56,588 nucleotides of DNA, from positions 1 through 56,588 of IMG/VR virus record IMGVR_UViG_3300043409_001689. One strand, given 5' to 3'. Of the stretch, positions 25,290 through 34,277 are shown one piece after another. How positions within the stretch are numbered: the first letter of the stretch is position 1; each line of letters opens with the position of its first letter. Position numbers and translations under genes: made by a program. This DNA is from a virus. The notes under the pieces were generated by a model. It made no database searches and was not told the origin of the DNA. It was given only the letters and a program-made list of their open reading frames with translations.

Positions 25290-25319
25290 AAGGGCGGGGC
25301 TGTAATGGCTTCGCCTTTT
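25290..25319 (+). terminator. Terminator after the tube gene
   Basis: A GC-rich stem with wobble pairs (GGCGGGGC / GCTTCGCC), ending in TTTTCTTGTTT. Sheath and tube may thus be a high-level unit. Confidence 0.6.
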
Positions 25320-25402
25320 CTTGTTTAGGTACTTGTTTAGTTCAAATATTCTTTCTTTCTTAGAAAGAATCAAAAATTTATTTAATTAAATAAAAAGGAA
25401 CA

Positions 25403-25705
25403 ATGGGTAACAAGTATTCTCACATTCAACCAATTGGAAACAAGGTAATTTTCTTACAAGACCCCGCAGTTGAGCGCACAAAAGGGGGCTTAATAATTCC
25501 CGAAGACGCAAAAGAAAAACAAGCCTTCGGAACTATTATCGCAGTAGGTCCTTCGTGCCAACAAGCGGAAGTAGGAAAGCGTATTTGCTTTTCGGAGTAT
25601 TCGGGGCAAAAGGCAAAGGTTGTCCTTACGGATGGAACCATTGAAGAAGCTACTTCTATTTTTGAAGAGCAAGCTTTATACTTGTTTGACCCTATCGAAG
25701 CCTAA
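25403..25705 (+). CDS. GroES/Cpn10-like co-chaperonin
   Basis: 100 aa, the normal length of Cpn10. It shows NKVIFLQDPAVERTKGGLII, where the segment up to GGLIIPEDAKEKQAFG covers the first strand, the mobile loop and the conserved G-x-I-x-A-x-G strand (GTIIAVGPS). VGKRICFSEYSGQKAK and EEQALYLFD follow. In phages such proteins replace host GroES in folding the major capsid protein (T4 gp31 is the known case). Here it lies between tail tube and tail assembly chaperone genes, away from the capsid gene, so it might serve tail proteins. A host-derived copy is the alternative origin. Confidence 0.9.
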   Translation: MGNKYSHIQPIGNKVIFLQDPAVERTKGGLIIPEDAKEKQAFGTIIAVGPSCQQAEVGKRICFSEYSGQKAKVVLTDGTIEEATSIFEEQALYLFDPIEA

Positions 25706-25758
25706 GACTTAACGAAAATTCTAATCATTATTCAAAAATCATTTCAAAAGTAACAAAG

Positions 25759-26502
25759 ATGAATTTAACTCATGTATTCACGCTCCCTTCGGGTGTCGAG
25801 TGTGAAGTGAAAGAATTTCAAGGGAAGCATCAAAAGCTATTGACCAAGCAAGAAGGAAGTGTGACGGATTCTATGAATGTCATTCTTGCCGACATCATTG
25901 TAAGAGTAGGAAGCGTCAAGGCGATTGACCAAGACTTTGTGGAAGGTATGCTTACGGCTGATAGGAATTGGGCTATGTTTCAAGCCCGTCAGTTCTCTTT
26001 GGAGTTTCCCGAAGTCTTCAAAGTACCCGTAAAGTACAAGCAAGACGGAAGGACTATTGAAGATGATGTAGTTATACAGATGTCGGATGTCTCATTTAAG
26101 CCTTATGGCTTCCAAGTAGTAGAATATGACCAAATTCAAAGAAAGCATGAAGTGACCATAAAGCGGTACGAAGGAAAAGTCTCCTTTAGCTTATTGGATG
26201 GACGCTCGGAAAAGATGCTGGCTTTGACCAAGAAAAAGGACGTTTCAAGCCACTTGGATTTAATTGGCAGAAACCCTACATACTTGACAAAGAACACCCC
26301 TATCAAATTAAATCTTGACGATTTAGGGTTAATGTCAATCGAAGATTTAAGAAGACAAGTCTATGAAATAGAAGGAAAGGTTAAGGCAGACTTTCAAGTA
26401 GAACACCCGAACGCTGATAGTCTTTTTGGGGATGAAAAGATGATTCGGGTAAACTTATTGGCTGACCCAAATTTTTTCTTCCCTTCGGGAGTGTACTCAT
26501 AG
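25759..26502 (+). CDS. Tail assembly chaperone, zero-frame product
   Basis: 247 aa. It lies directly before the tape measure gene, where such proteins are encoded in most long-tailed phages. The N-terminal ~150 residues (VFTLPSGVECEVKEFQGKH) are a compact domain, followed by LDLIGRNPTYLTKN. Near the 3' end AAATTTTTTC at 26469-26478 contains two overlapping -1 slippery heptamers, and the -1 frame stays open to the start of the tape measure gene. The leader includes the AACGAAAATT motif, but 48 bp before ATG. Confidence 0.78.
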   Translation: MNLTHVFTLPSGVECEVKEFQGKHQKLLTKQEGSVTDSMNVILADIIVRVGSVKAIDQDFVEGMLTADRNWAMFQARQFSLEFPEVFKVPVKYKQDGRTIEDDVVIQMSDVSFKPYGFQVVEYDQIQRKHEVTIKRYEGKVSFSLLDGRSEKMLALTKKKDVSSHLDLIGRNPTYLTKNTPIKLNLDDLGLMSIEDLRRQVYEIEGKVKADFQVEHPNADSLFGDEKMIRVNLLADPNFFFPSGVYS

Positions 26503-26642
26503 GCGAGTATTACTTTTTGAATTACGGTGGACTTACCGTGACACTCCCCGAGTTCTACGAATGGACTTATAGCGAAAGAAGGGAAATTTTGAAGCTACAT
26601 AAAGAGCAAAAGAAGTTTGAAAAAGATTCAATGAAAAAATAA
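26469..26642 (+). other. Programmed -1 frameshift site and extension of the tail chaperone
   Basis: A-AAT-TTT (26469-26475) and T-TTT-TTC (26472-26478) both fit X-XXY-YYZ in the zero frame. After a -1 shift the frame reads on for 55 residues (containing GEYYFLNYGGLTVTLPEFYE, then RREILKLHKEQKKFEKDS) to a TAA at 26640-26642 that overlaps the tape measure ATG at 26642. The fusion would be ~294 aa. This is the lambda G/GT arrangement. The extension has no start codon of its own. Confidence 0.78.
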
Positions 26643-28891
26643 TGGCATTAAATGCAAGTGCAAGTTCGGGAAGCGATTTAGGCTTTGGTATGGAGTTCTA
26701 CCTCATTGATAGTTTCACTAAGGTGGCGAACCGTATTAAGGCTTCAATGGCTTCCTTGAACCAAGCTGCAAACAATAATGTCAAGAATCAAATCAATGCC
26801 AATAAAATTGGCATAAGTAATCAGCGTTTAGCCGCAGTTTCGGCGCGGACACAAAGTGCGCAATCTTCCGCTTCTTTGGCGGCTTTTAGGCTTTCCGAAG
26901 CGCAAAGAATATCCCAAGAAAGACAACAGCAAGCCCAAGCAAGAGCGCAAGCGCAAGCCGCTCGGCAAACTTCAACTATACAAAGGCAAACCGCAGCGAT
27001 GCAAAACTTCCAAGTAGGCTATAACCGCATGATGTCGGGATTTAGTGCTATTGGGGGGGCTGCTATATTTGCGGCACCAGTCATGTACGCTATCCAAATG
27101 GCGGGAACTTTTGAGCAAGCTACGGTAAGGCTTGAAACGCTTTTGAAGTCTAAGGATAAGGCTATGGCTTTCTTTAATGACTTGAAGGGGGATGCTTTGA
27201 AGTTGCCTAACGTGGAAGTCTTAGACTTATTGAAAGGTGTTGGTGACTTAATTGCGGGGGGAGAAAATGCACAGACAGCGCGGGGGGTTATGCGAGACTT
27301 GGCAAACGTGGTCATGGCTACGGGTGGCGGTCAACCGCAATTTCAAAGGGCTGCTTTTAACTTAGCCCAAATTCGCAATAATGGTTTTGCTTCTATGCGA
27401 GACATAAGGGAATTTTCAACGGCTAACATTCCGCTAATTTCTCTTTTGAAGAAAAAAGGAATAGACGTAAGTAAGACTAAGGCTACCTACGAACAAATTA
27501 TAGCGGTACTTGCAGACTATGCAAAAGAGAATAATGTAGCGGAAAAGATGCTTAATTCAATAAGCGGTCAAACGGCTATGTTCAAGGAAAATATAAAGTA
27601 TCTATTTTCGGACATGGGAGAATCCTTGAAGCCTTTTTATGTAGGCTTGATGAAGTATTTGAATGGCACTATCAATAGTCTTCGGGAGTTCACAGGCAGC
27701 GCATTTGGTAAGTTTATACTGAGGGGGGCAATGTTGGTCTTGATATTTGCATCACTCACCACGCTTGCCTATGGACTTTTTAAAGTCTTTGGTGGCATTA
27801 AAATGATGTTTATGAGTATGGGTGGCGTACTTGCAAGATACGCGACACAATTCGGAGGACTTATACCAATGATAAGAACTTTTGCAATAACTCTTGTAGG
27901 ATTATATGCCGTTGGAAAACTATTAACTTCGGGTAATAGCTTCTTGGTAACGTTGGGGCTTTTGTTGGCTTATGTATTAGGACCTATTAGTTGGGTTACG
28001 GCTGCAATAGTCATGCTTTCCGCAGGATTCAAGGAATGGCAAAACTTTATGAATGGTGGAACTTCAATTGGTTCTTTCGGAAAGATTGCGGGGGTGCTGC
28101 AAGGGATTTGGGAGATTATGCAAAACCTTACAAATGACGGTTGGACGATGAATGCTGCTATGGTGAAGAAGTTGCAAGATGCAGGGGTCTTTGGAATAGT
28201 TCAAGGGATAGGCACGATGATTAGTTTTGTTTACAGGGCAAGAACCGCTTTAAAGGTTCTTTTTGGAACGCTTGCTGCTTTTTGGGCTTATGGTCAAGTA
28301 GTGGCAGGGGGTATGTTTATGTGGGTAAGGATAGTTGCAATTTTCACGGCACTATCAAAAGGAATAGCTTTCGCCACTGCTGCTTTAAAAGTTTTTTCTT
28401 GGGCTTTGGGTATTTCTTCGATGGCTCTTGGATGGATAGCGGGTTTAATAGGGGCTTTGTTTGCTTTACTCGCTTGGCACTTCTTGCCCGACGAATGGAA
28501 AGAATGGGGAAGAAATGCTATGTATGGACTTTGGGAAGGCATGAAAGAGGTAGGTTCGGGGATATGGGAGTGGCTTAAAGGCTTTGGCGCAAGCTTGTTG
28601 CCCGATAATATAAGCGTTGGAGAAGGCGGATGGATTCAAGGGGCAGGGTTCAAAAAAGAAGAAAATACTTCTACGTCTTACACCCCTTCCGACTACATGA
28701 AAGACAACGGGGGGGATATGCGTGAAACGCAAGCCGTACAGCTTCAAGGGGCTATGAGTGCTATCAATATTCAACAGGCTTCGCAACCTACTGAACAGCA
28801 ACCGATAAACCTAATCTTAGACGGTGAAGTGATTTGGTCAAACTTTAAAGGAAGAAATGACTTTGATAACGCAAGGTATGGGATAGGCTAA
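26642..28891 (+). CDS. Tape measure protein
   Basis: 749 aa. Sets tail length and is ejected ahead of the DNA. The N-terminal ~50-115 region is Gln/Ala-rich coiled coil (SQERQQQAQARAQAQAARQ). The tape-measure domain is at ~150-290: QMAGTFEQATVRLETLLKS, MRDLANVVMATGGG, then ALRDIREFS-like SMRDIREFSTANIPLISLLK. Several hydrophobic segments lie at ~355-470 and ~540-610. By the rule of about 1.5 angstrom per residue, a tail of roughly 110 nm is expected. The start overlaps the stop of the frameshift product. Confidence 0.9.
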   Translation: MALNASASSGSDLGFGMEFYLIDSFTKVANRIKASMASLNQAANNNVKNQINANKIGISNQRLAAVSARTQSAQSSASLAAFRLSEAQRISQERQQQAQARAQAQAARQTSTIQRQTAAMQNFQVGYNRMMSGFSAIGGAAIFAAPVMYAIQMAGTFEQATVRLETLLKSKDKAMAFFNDLKGDALKLPNVEVLDLLKGVGDLIAGGENAQTARGVMRDLANVVMATGGGQPQFQRAAFNLAQIRNNGFASMRDIREFSTANIPLISLLKKKGIDVSKTKATYEQIIAVLADYAKENNVAEKMLNSISGQTAMFKENIKYLFSDMGESLKPFYVGLMKYLNGTINSLREFTGSAFGKFILRGAMLVLIFASLTTLAYGLFKVFGGIKMMFMSMGGVLARYATQFGGLIPMIRTFAITLVGLYAVGKLLTSGNSFLVTLGLLLAYVLGPISWVTAAIVMLSAGFKEWQNFMNGGTSIGSFGKIAGVLQGIWEIMQNLTNDGWTMNAAMVKKLQDAGVFGIVQGIGTMISFVYRARTALKVLFGTLAAFWAYGQVVAGGMFMWVRIVAIFTALSKGIAFATAALKVFSWALGISSMALGWIAGLIGALFALLAWHFLPDEWKEWGRNAMYGLWEGMKEVGSGIWEWLKGFGASLLPDNISVGEGGWIQGAGFKKEENTSTSYTPSDYMKDNGGDMRETQAVQLQGAMSAINIQQASQPTEQQPINLILDGEVIWSNFKGRNDFDNARYGIG

Positions 28892-29304
28892 TTAAGCCAA
28901 CTTATAATAGCTTGGTAAGTCTTTAAACAAGTATGGCTTTTTTCAAAGACCATTGAATGTTCCTTTCCTTGATGCTTAATTTTAAGAATCAATGAATAGT
29001 CATTTGACGAACTGGCACCAGCCACACCGCCAAGAACCGCACCAAGACCGCCTAAAAGAAGGCTTCCTACGATTGCACCGCCTACGATTCCGCTTGCGCT
29101 ACTGCCTTGACTGCTTACAAGTTGAACATCTACTATGTCGTTTCTTTGAAGTCTTAGAGATTCCGATAAGTCATTAAAGCGGTCAAAGAAAGATTTAGGG
29201 GTTTTGGCATTTAAAATATTCACAGTCAAGTCATTCTTAATGATGATTTGACAAAAGGAACTATTGAAGTTCGGGATTCCGACGAGGTATTTCTCTACTA
29301 ACAT
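28888..29304 (-). CDS. Glycine-zipper hypothetical protein, antisense cargo gene
   Basis: 138 aa, encoded against the tail operon and overlapping the last bases of the tape measure gene. A Gly-rich stretch (GIVGGAIVGSLLLGGLGAVL, residues ~68-95) resembles glycine-zipper membrane segments; the rest is soluble with beta-strand pattern. No TTAACGAAAATT motif precedes it. A lone TATTTTTG-like -7 element stands upstream on the minus strand. It is probably an accessory gene expressed from its own promoter. Function unknown. Confidence 0.6.
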   Translation of the reverse strand: MLVEKYLVGIPNFNSSFCQIIIKNDLTVNILNAKTPKSFFDRFNDLSESLRLQRNDIVDVQLVSSQGSSASGIVGGAIVGSLLLGGLGAVLGGVAGASSSNDYSLILKIKHQGKEHSMVFEKSHTCLKTYQAIISWLN

Positions 29305-29335
29305 TATGCTATTTTATGCAAAAATAGAATAAAAA

Positions 29336-29827
29336 ATGAATTTTATAACTTCTACTACTGGAAATCTAATAAGACTTATCAATAAGTCTGACCCTTCGGA
29401 TAGGGATTTAATAGTTCAATTCGTTCCCGAATCGCTGGGCTTTAGTAGGGGTATGCGGATTGAAGACATTAATATTATAGGGCGTAATTTGCCTTTCTAT
29501 CAGTACACAAGCGGAGATAGGGAGTTCTCCGTGGAACTTGACTTTCACACCCAAGAAGAAGACGGACAAGACGTTTTGAATAATGTTCGATGGCTTGAAG
29601 CTAAGACCATGAACGAGACTTTCCAAAAGGGGGCTTGTAGTATCTTGGTGCAAATGGGAGCAGTCTTTTCGGACAAGTCTTGGATTATCAAAAGCCTTTC
29701 TTATGACCTTATGGACTTTGACCATTTAAAAAATCTTGCACCACGAAGAGCAAAGGTAAAACTTAGCTTTTGCCAAGAGGAAACCGAGCAAGGTGTAAAG
29801 CGTTCAAACTTTTTAAATAGCTTCTAA
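29336..29827 (+). CDS. Baseplate tube-adaptor protein (CIS tube-like)
   Basis: 163 aa. LIVQFVPESLGFSRGM, FSVELDFHTQEEDGQ and PRRAKVKLSFCQEE reproduce the pattern (V-F-P-E-S-L, strand with E/D-F-x-x-x-x-E, final strand) of the N-terminal domain of tube or LysM adaptor proteins in contractile injection systems. It probably forms the interface between the tube and the baseplate hub. The next gene, two bases downstream, continues the cluster. Confidence 0.7.
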   Translation: MNFITSTTGNLIRLINKSDPSDRDLIVQFVPESLGFSRGMRIEDINIIGRNLPFYQYTSGDREFSVELDFHTQEEDGQDVLNNVRWLEAKTMNETFQKGACSILVQMGAVFSDKSWIIKSLSYDLMDFDHLKNLAPRRAKVKLSFCQEETEQGVKRSNFLNSF

Positions 29828-29828
29828 G

Positions 29829-30572
29829 ATGCCACAAATTAGCAACGATAATCTTTTCAATACTGGCTACGGTCTTATAATAGACACGCCTTATTTAGTT
29901 CGTGAAAAGCTATCGGTCAAACCGCATAGGCTTGATAGGTGGCACATGGTAGTAGAGGGCGATAGGCTTGAACTGCTTTCTTGGAAATACTATTCTCAAT
30001 ACACGGTTGACGCTCAAAATTGGTGGTGGTTATTGGCAGATGCCAACAATATCTCAAACCCCTTTGCGCTTTCTAACTACGTTGGTAGATACTTTTTGAT
30101 ACCCGACTTCTTCCGCGCGCAGCTTCTTGTCAATGAATTATCGAATGACTTAGGTACTAAGAAGTTTGGAGAATTTATTAAAGCTTATGACCAAGAAGCA
30201 GATTATTCTATCAACGAAATTTATCCATTGTCTTTTGGGAGTAGCGGGGGAGATATATTGCCCGACTACGGAACGCCTACCCCTACCATACCGACTGACC
30301 CTCATGGCAATTGCACCCCTAAAAGAGTTCACTTATTCTTTGAAATGCAAAACGGAGGGGGCTACAAGATAGCACACTTGGACGCTGACGGACATATTGA
30401 ATACTATGAAGCTGACCCGAATGACTATTGCAATTCTTTGATAGTTGAACTACCAAGCGCAATAAGACCTCCTACGGATATTCAACTTGATACCCTCACG
30501 CCAATACTGGCGAATGATGAAAATAGCTTTAGTCTTCAAGGAAATGAAATCCTTGCAAATGATGAAATATGA
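29829..30572 (+). CDS. Baseplate wedge gp53-like / LysM-type protein
   Basis: 247 aa. RLELLSWKYYSQYTVDAQNW followed by WWLLADANNISNPFAL and GRYFLIP is the pattern of T4 gp53 and related LysM-like baseplate proteins (W-W-L-L-A/D..N..N P.. L.. G..L.IP). The C-terminal ~110 residues are unrelated, rich in Pro, Asp and Asn, possibly flexible. It overlaps the next gene by four bases. Confidence 0.72.
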   Translation: MPQISNDNLFNTGYGLIIDTPYLVREKLSVKPHRLDRWHMVVEGDRLELLSWKYYSQYTVDAQNWWWLLADANNISNPFALSNYVGRYFLIPDFFRAQLLVNELSNDLGTKKFGEFIKAYDQEADYSINEIYPLSFGSSGGDILPDYGTPTPTIPTDPHGNCTPKRVHLFFEMQNGGGYKIAHLDADGHIEYYEADPNDYCNSLIVELPSAIRPPTDIQLDTLTPILANDENSFSLQGNEILANDEI

Positions 30573-32047
30573 AAACAGCCTTTGTAAAAGTGTGGCTCGG
30601 GTCCTGGGATTTATCGACTTATGTAGAATCATTGCGCTATGATAGAAGCAACGAAAAAGACGACTATGTGAATATTCGCATCAAGGATAACCCTTTGTTT
30701 GACTTAGCTAACGATTCAAGGATAGTCAACGGGGCTTTATTGAACTTCCAATACGGCTTCTTGCAAGGCATACCTTCTCCTATTCACGTCACCAAGATTA
30801 CAGACATTAAGGTAAGCTATCGTGGGGCTATAAGCATTGAATTAAAGTGCCTTGACAAAGGCAATACCATAAAGCAAGATAACTCCAACGTCTCCCGAAG
30901 TGGTCTTGCAAGTAGCATAGCCCAAGAGATTGCAGACAAGTACGGAATGACTTTAGAAACACAACCTAATCACACCTACAAGTCTTATAAAAGCCTACCC
31001 CAAGCCTTCAAGAGCGACTTTGAACTTCTTGAATATATGGCGCAAAAGGAAGGAGGGTTTGAAGTATTTGTAAATTCAAATACGTTAGTTTTTAGGGCTG
31101 CGGACTTAGGAAAGAAAGCCAAACGCCTTTTTACCTTTGGCAAAGACTTGATAAGCCTTTCGATTGAACTGAGGGGGGCGCACCGTAAGAAGGCATTGAG
31201 TTCAATCGCTTCCTTCACCATTGATAGAGACAAGAAGTCTTTGAAAGCCGCTTTTCAGTCTTCTACGTACACTTACGAAAAATCAATGAGTTTTAAAGAA
31301 GCGCAAGGAATATCAAACACCATGACGCTTGATGGATATAGAAGACAATTTGACGATATAAGGTCAAGTCCTAAGAAGTTGAACGATAGGATTACTAAAG
31401 AAAGACTTGCCGCGGACGAAAGATTCAAAGGAAGACTATATGTAGCTTCACAGCAAGTTGCTGCCAATATCTTAAATGAGAATTTAGGAAAGGATAATGA
31501 TAGGGCTTGGAAAGAAACTAAGGAATACTTGAAGCAAAACTTTGGCACGGACGACTTGTCAAGCTTTACTACGGAATCAGATAGAAAAGGGAACATCATC
31601 AAAATAATTCCAATAGAACGAAGCTACAGTCAAAACCCTAATCCTTTTGGAAGCTTCGGGGCTTCGGGGGGAGAAGACATGGAAAGCGAGAACAAGAAGG
31701 CACGAAAGAAAATCTTGACGGCTACCCTTGAAATCGAATTGGACACTTCTTTTAATGTAGGAGATATTGTAACTTTATCGGGCGTGGCAAAGGCTCATTC
31801 GGGCAATTGGTACGTCTCTGACATAGACGATTCAATAGGTCAAGGGGCGGCAACCACAAGACTTTCTTTGACGCGTGATAGTTCTAATGGGAAAATGACC
31901 GTTGAAAGCGGAAAGACCAATGGGAGCATTAATAATTCTAAGGGAAAAGAAGAAGGTGGTGAAAAGAATAAGAGCGAACTAAGGTTCAAGTTTGATTCAA
32001 AGGGCAATTACGAAAACCGTTACGCAAAATACGATGAAGGAAATTAA
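30569..32047 (+). CDS. Baseplate hub protein (gpD / gp27-like)
   Basis: 492 aa. Forms the trimeric hub under the tube that carries the spike. FVKVWLGSWDLSTYVESLRY starts the first beta domain; AQEIADKYGMTLETQPN and SDFELLEYMAQKEGGFEVFV are typical for late-control-D and VgrG-type hubs. The order hub then OB-fold spike then gp25 is standard for contractile tails. Residues ~355-420 are low complexity and rich in Gly, Ser and Lys; the last ~40 are charged. Confidence 0.8.
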   Translation: MKTAFVKVWLGSWDLSTYVESLRYDRSNEKDDYVNIRIKDNPLFDLANDSRIVNGALLNFQYGFLQGIPSPIHVTKITDIKVSYRGAISIELKCLDKGNTIKQDNSNVSRSGLASSIAQEIADKYGMTLETQPNHTYKSYKSLPQAFKSDFELLEYMAQKEGGFEVFVNSNTLVFRAADLGKKAKRLFTFGKDLISLSIELRGAHRKKALSSIASFTIDRDKKSLKAAFQSSTYTYEKSMSFKEAQGISNTMTLDGYRRQFDDIRSSPKKLNDRITKERLAADERFKGRLYVASQQVAANILNENLGKDNDRAWKETKEYLKQNFGTDDLSSFTTESDRKGNIIKIIPIERSYSQNPNPFGSFGASGGEDMESENKKARKKILTATLEIELDTSFNVGDIVTLSGVAKAHSGNWYVSDIDDSIGQGAATTRLSLTRDSSNGKMTVESGKTNGSINNSKGKEEGGEKNKSELRFKFDSKGNYENRYAKYDEGN

Positions 32048-32699
32048 GGATAGTATCAAAGAAAAAGGGGTAGAAAGCTTTGGGCGGTTCTACTCAATAT
32101 ATCGGGCTTATTGCATAGACAATAAAGACCCCGAGAACATGGGTAGAATTAAAGTGCTTTGCCCGGTTATCTTTGGTGAAGTTCCCTTCGGGGAGTGGGT
32201 GCATAGCTTTGGCATGGTAGCTGGGGCAAATCATGGGATAGTCTCTATTCCTTCTATTGGTGACGCTATCAATCTCTTTTTTGAATCGGGCGACATTTAT
32301 AGCCCTGTGTGGACTTATGGGTGGTTTGGTGCTGACGAGATGCCCGAAGAAGCAAAAGGAAGATATGATGAAGTATTGCTTTTAAAGACCAAAGGCGGTC
32401 AAATGGTCTTAATAGATGATGTAGAAGGCTCTGTAAAGATTGCTAATACTAACGGTGATAGTATTTTAATGGAAAAGGATAAAGTGACCGTGGACGCTAA
32501 AAAAGTGGTGCTTTCGGGGGATGCGGAAAAGGCGGTACTTGGGGATAAACTTGATAGCTTTTTTGGAAAACTGATTGATACTATCTCAAAAGCTAAGAAT
32601 GCACAAGGGATTCCTTTTTCACCCGACGATATTTCAGCTATTCAAAAACTAAAGTTAGAAACAAAGACTTTTTTATCTGAAAATGTAAGTTTGAAATGA
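32034..32699 (+). CDS. Baseplate spike with OB-fold (gp5/gpV-like)
   Basis: 221 aa from the ATG at 32034, which overlaps the hub stop at 32047; an upstream in-frame start at 31992 lies deep in the hub gene. NMGRIKVLCPVIFGEVPFG, IVSIPSIGDAINLFFESGD and PVWTYGWFG are the hallmark OB-fold blocks (P-x-x-G-x-V, P-x-v-G-d-x-V-x-V-x-F..GD). The C-terminal part (SVKIANTNGDSILMEKDKV) resembles the short-repeat needle. It pierces the outer membrane. Confidence 0.85.
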   Translation: MKEIKDSIKEKGVESFGRFYSIYRAYCIDNKDPENMGRIKVLCPVIFGEVPFGEWVHSFGMVAGANHGIVSIPSIGDAINLFFESGDIYSPVWTYGWFGADEMPEEAKGRYDEVLLLKTKGGQMVLIDDVEGSVKIANTNGDSILMEKDKVTVDAKKVVLSGDAEKAVLGDKLDSFFGKLIDTISKAKNAQGIPFSPDDISAIQKLKLETKTFLSENVSLK

Positions 32700-33085
32700 T
32701 AGATTCCATAGGATATAGCTACTTAGGTACTACCATAGAACACCCAATAAAACTTTTGGTAGGAGGAAGACCCGTCTTAGGACAAGGACGGATAAGCGTT
32801 GAGCAAAGTATTAGGCATATACTTGATACGCCTAAAGGAAGCCTTTTCTTTAAGCCCGAATACGGAAGTGACTTAAAGAAATTGATTTTTAGAAGCAATG
32901 ATGAAAGTCTTTGGAATCTCCTAAAGACTTTCATCAAAGAAGCCTTACTTCAAGAAGGACGCATAGAAGTCTTGGGGGTGACGGTGCAAGCTGATGGTGA
33001 TACTTGCCCATGCTTTATATCTTACCGATATAAGGGCATGAATGAAATTAATTCAATGGTTTATCCTTTTTATCGAAATCTTTAA
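32696..33085 (+). CDS. Baseplate wedge protein gp25-like (GpW/gp25 family)
   Basis: 129 aa. SVEQSIRHILDTPKGSLFFK followed by PEYGSDLKKLIF is the diagnostic block (I-x-x-I-L-x-T-x-x-G-x-x-x-x-x-P-x-Y-G). The lysozyme-like fold of this protein lines the baseplate wedge and nucleates sheath assembly. It overlaps the spike gene by four bases (ATGA) and completes the hub-spike-wedge set. Confidence 0.9.
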   Translation: MIDSIGYSYLGTTIEHPIKLLVGGRPVLGQGRISVEQSIRHILDTPKGSLFFKPEYGSDLKKLIFRSNDESLWNLLKTFIKEALLQEGRIEVLGVTVQADGDTCPCFISYRYKGMNEINSMVYPFYRNL

Positions 33086-33125
33086 GAATTGAATTTTGAA
33101 AACGATTTTTTCAATGTAATGATTT

Positions 33126-33452
33126 TTAACGTCCTTCCCATGCTTTCTCATAAGCTTGCATCATAGCCAAAGAACTATCATAGACTAATTCATAAGACGG
33201 TATGAAGTCTTGTGGGTGCTTCCCATTTTCACACGCTTGAAGAGTCATAAATCCAGCACATTCCTTAGATTCACTTGTAACGCAAGTGCCGTCTCGGTCT
33301 TCATCATATCCAAGAGTCTTATGGCAAGAAAAAGAATTATAGGGGTTTTGTGCAGAATAAGCTATTTCAGTAGCCCTATTAGGGTGCAAGAAAGGTTTTT
33401 TATCTATCCTAAAAGGGCAGTCCTTGCAAGGGGTTTTCATAAAGTCTGACAT
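33126..33452 (-). CDS. Cys-rich DUF6283-like protein
   Basis: 108 aa from the ATG at 33452; the TTG at 33470 is less likely. The N-terminal TPCKDCPFRIDKKPFLH and later SCHKTL, CVTSESKECAGF plus QACENGKH give seven Cys and several His. This is the pattern of a small family of phage and bacterial proteins starting CxxCPFR. It probably binds Fe-S or zinc. Antisense within the baseplate genes, downstream of the 33481-34155 gene and its promoter, so the two form a leftward cargo operon. Role unknown. Confidence 0.75.
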   Translation of the reverse strand: MSDFMKTPCKDCPFRIDKKPFLHPNRATEIAYSAQNPYNSFSCHKTLGYDEDRDGTCVTSESKECAGFMTLQACENGKHPQDFIPSYELVYDSSLAMMQAYEKAWEGR

Positions 33453-33480
33453 TTGTTGATTATTTTTCAAGTTTTCTTAA

Positions 33481-34155
33481 CTAATCTTTAATGACTTCTA
33501 AAATAGCCAAATAATAATCCTGTAACTGCTTTAGTTGATTGGGTTTTAAAGTTCTAAAATCCAATCTGTTAAAACGCTCCGCAATTGGATTAACAGGCTT
33601 GTACTCTTTGATGCCACTATCGGGTAACTTGAATATCTTTTCATCAATAATATCTTTAAGATACTGAGGGGTATTATCAATATCCTTTTGCATATTAGCC
33701 ATATCACTATCGTTAAAGTGCTTAAAAACGGTGTATATCAAACCCCGTTTAATTTCAAAAGGCGCGCGGCTAAATTTGTCAATAAGGCGGTGCATGGCAT
33801 CTTGAACCAATGCCGACTCAGCTGTATCTTCTTTCACGAAAGGCTTGTAAGAATCAATAAGTTCTTTGAAAGTCACTTGCTTCTTGTGCCAATACTTATC
33901 CATTAAAACCTTGACATCTTCGTCGGATGCTCCAAAAAACTCTTTACAATCGTCAAGAACATAATCCAATGATGTGCCTGATACATTGGCAATAGATTCA
34001 CCAATAGCATATTGACGTGCAACGTCTTCAAGCGTAAAGGCAATAGGTTCTTTACTTGTGCCAATTATATGCTTAAAAATTTTTTTACCTTTCAGTTTAC
34101 CGTCAATCTCAAAGGAAAACTTTAAAGAAAGGTAGTCTTTTTTTTCTTTTGCCAT
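33481..34155 (-). CDS. Hypothetical early-type protein, cargo in the late operon
   Basis: 224 aa from the ATG at 34155 (MAKEKKDYLSLKFSFEIDG). A longer reading from 34203 would start upstream of the promoter, so it is rejected. Acidic, helical after residue 60; no recognised domain. Its own promoter (34182-34212) and orientation against the surrounding baseplate genes mark it as an independently expressed accessory gene. A small DUF6283-like gene follows in the same direction. Confidence 0.65.
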   Translation of the reverse strand: MAKEKKDYLSLKFSFEIDGKLKGKKIFKHIIGTSKEPIAFTLEDVARQYAIGESIANVSGTSLDYVLDDCKEFFGASDEDVKVLMDKYWHKKQVTFKELIDSYKPFVKEDTAESALVQDAMHRLIDKFSRAPFEIKRGLIYTVFKHFNDSDMANMQKDIDNTPQYLKDIIDEKIFKLPDSGIKEYKPVNPIAERFNRLDFRTLKPNQLKQLQDYYLAILEVIKD

Positions 34156-34181
34156 AATTATTGTTGATTTTAATTTCAATA

Positions 34182-34212
34182 CAAATATATAACAATTTTT
34201 CAAGACCGCAAA
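34182..34212 (-). promoter_or_regulatory. Bacteroidota-type promoter of the antisense cargo operon
   Basis: Minus strand: TTTG (34209-34212), 19-bp spacer, TATATTTG (34182-34189). Start codon at 34155. Confidence 0.8.
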
Positions 34213-34277
34213 CTTTTTTTGAAAGAATTATAATTATTTTTGGCATATTGTAGAAATCAAAATTAACATTTAATTAA

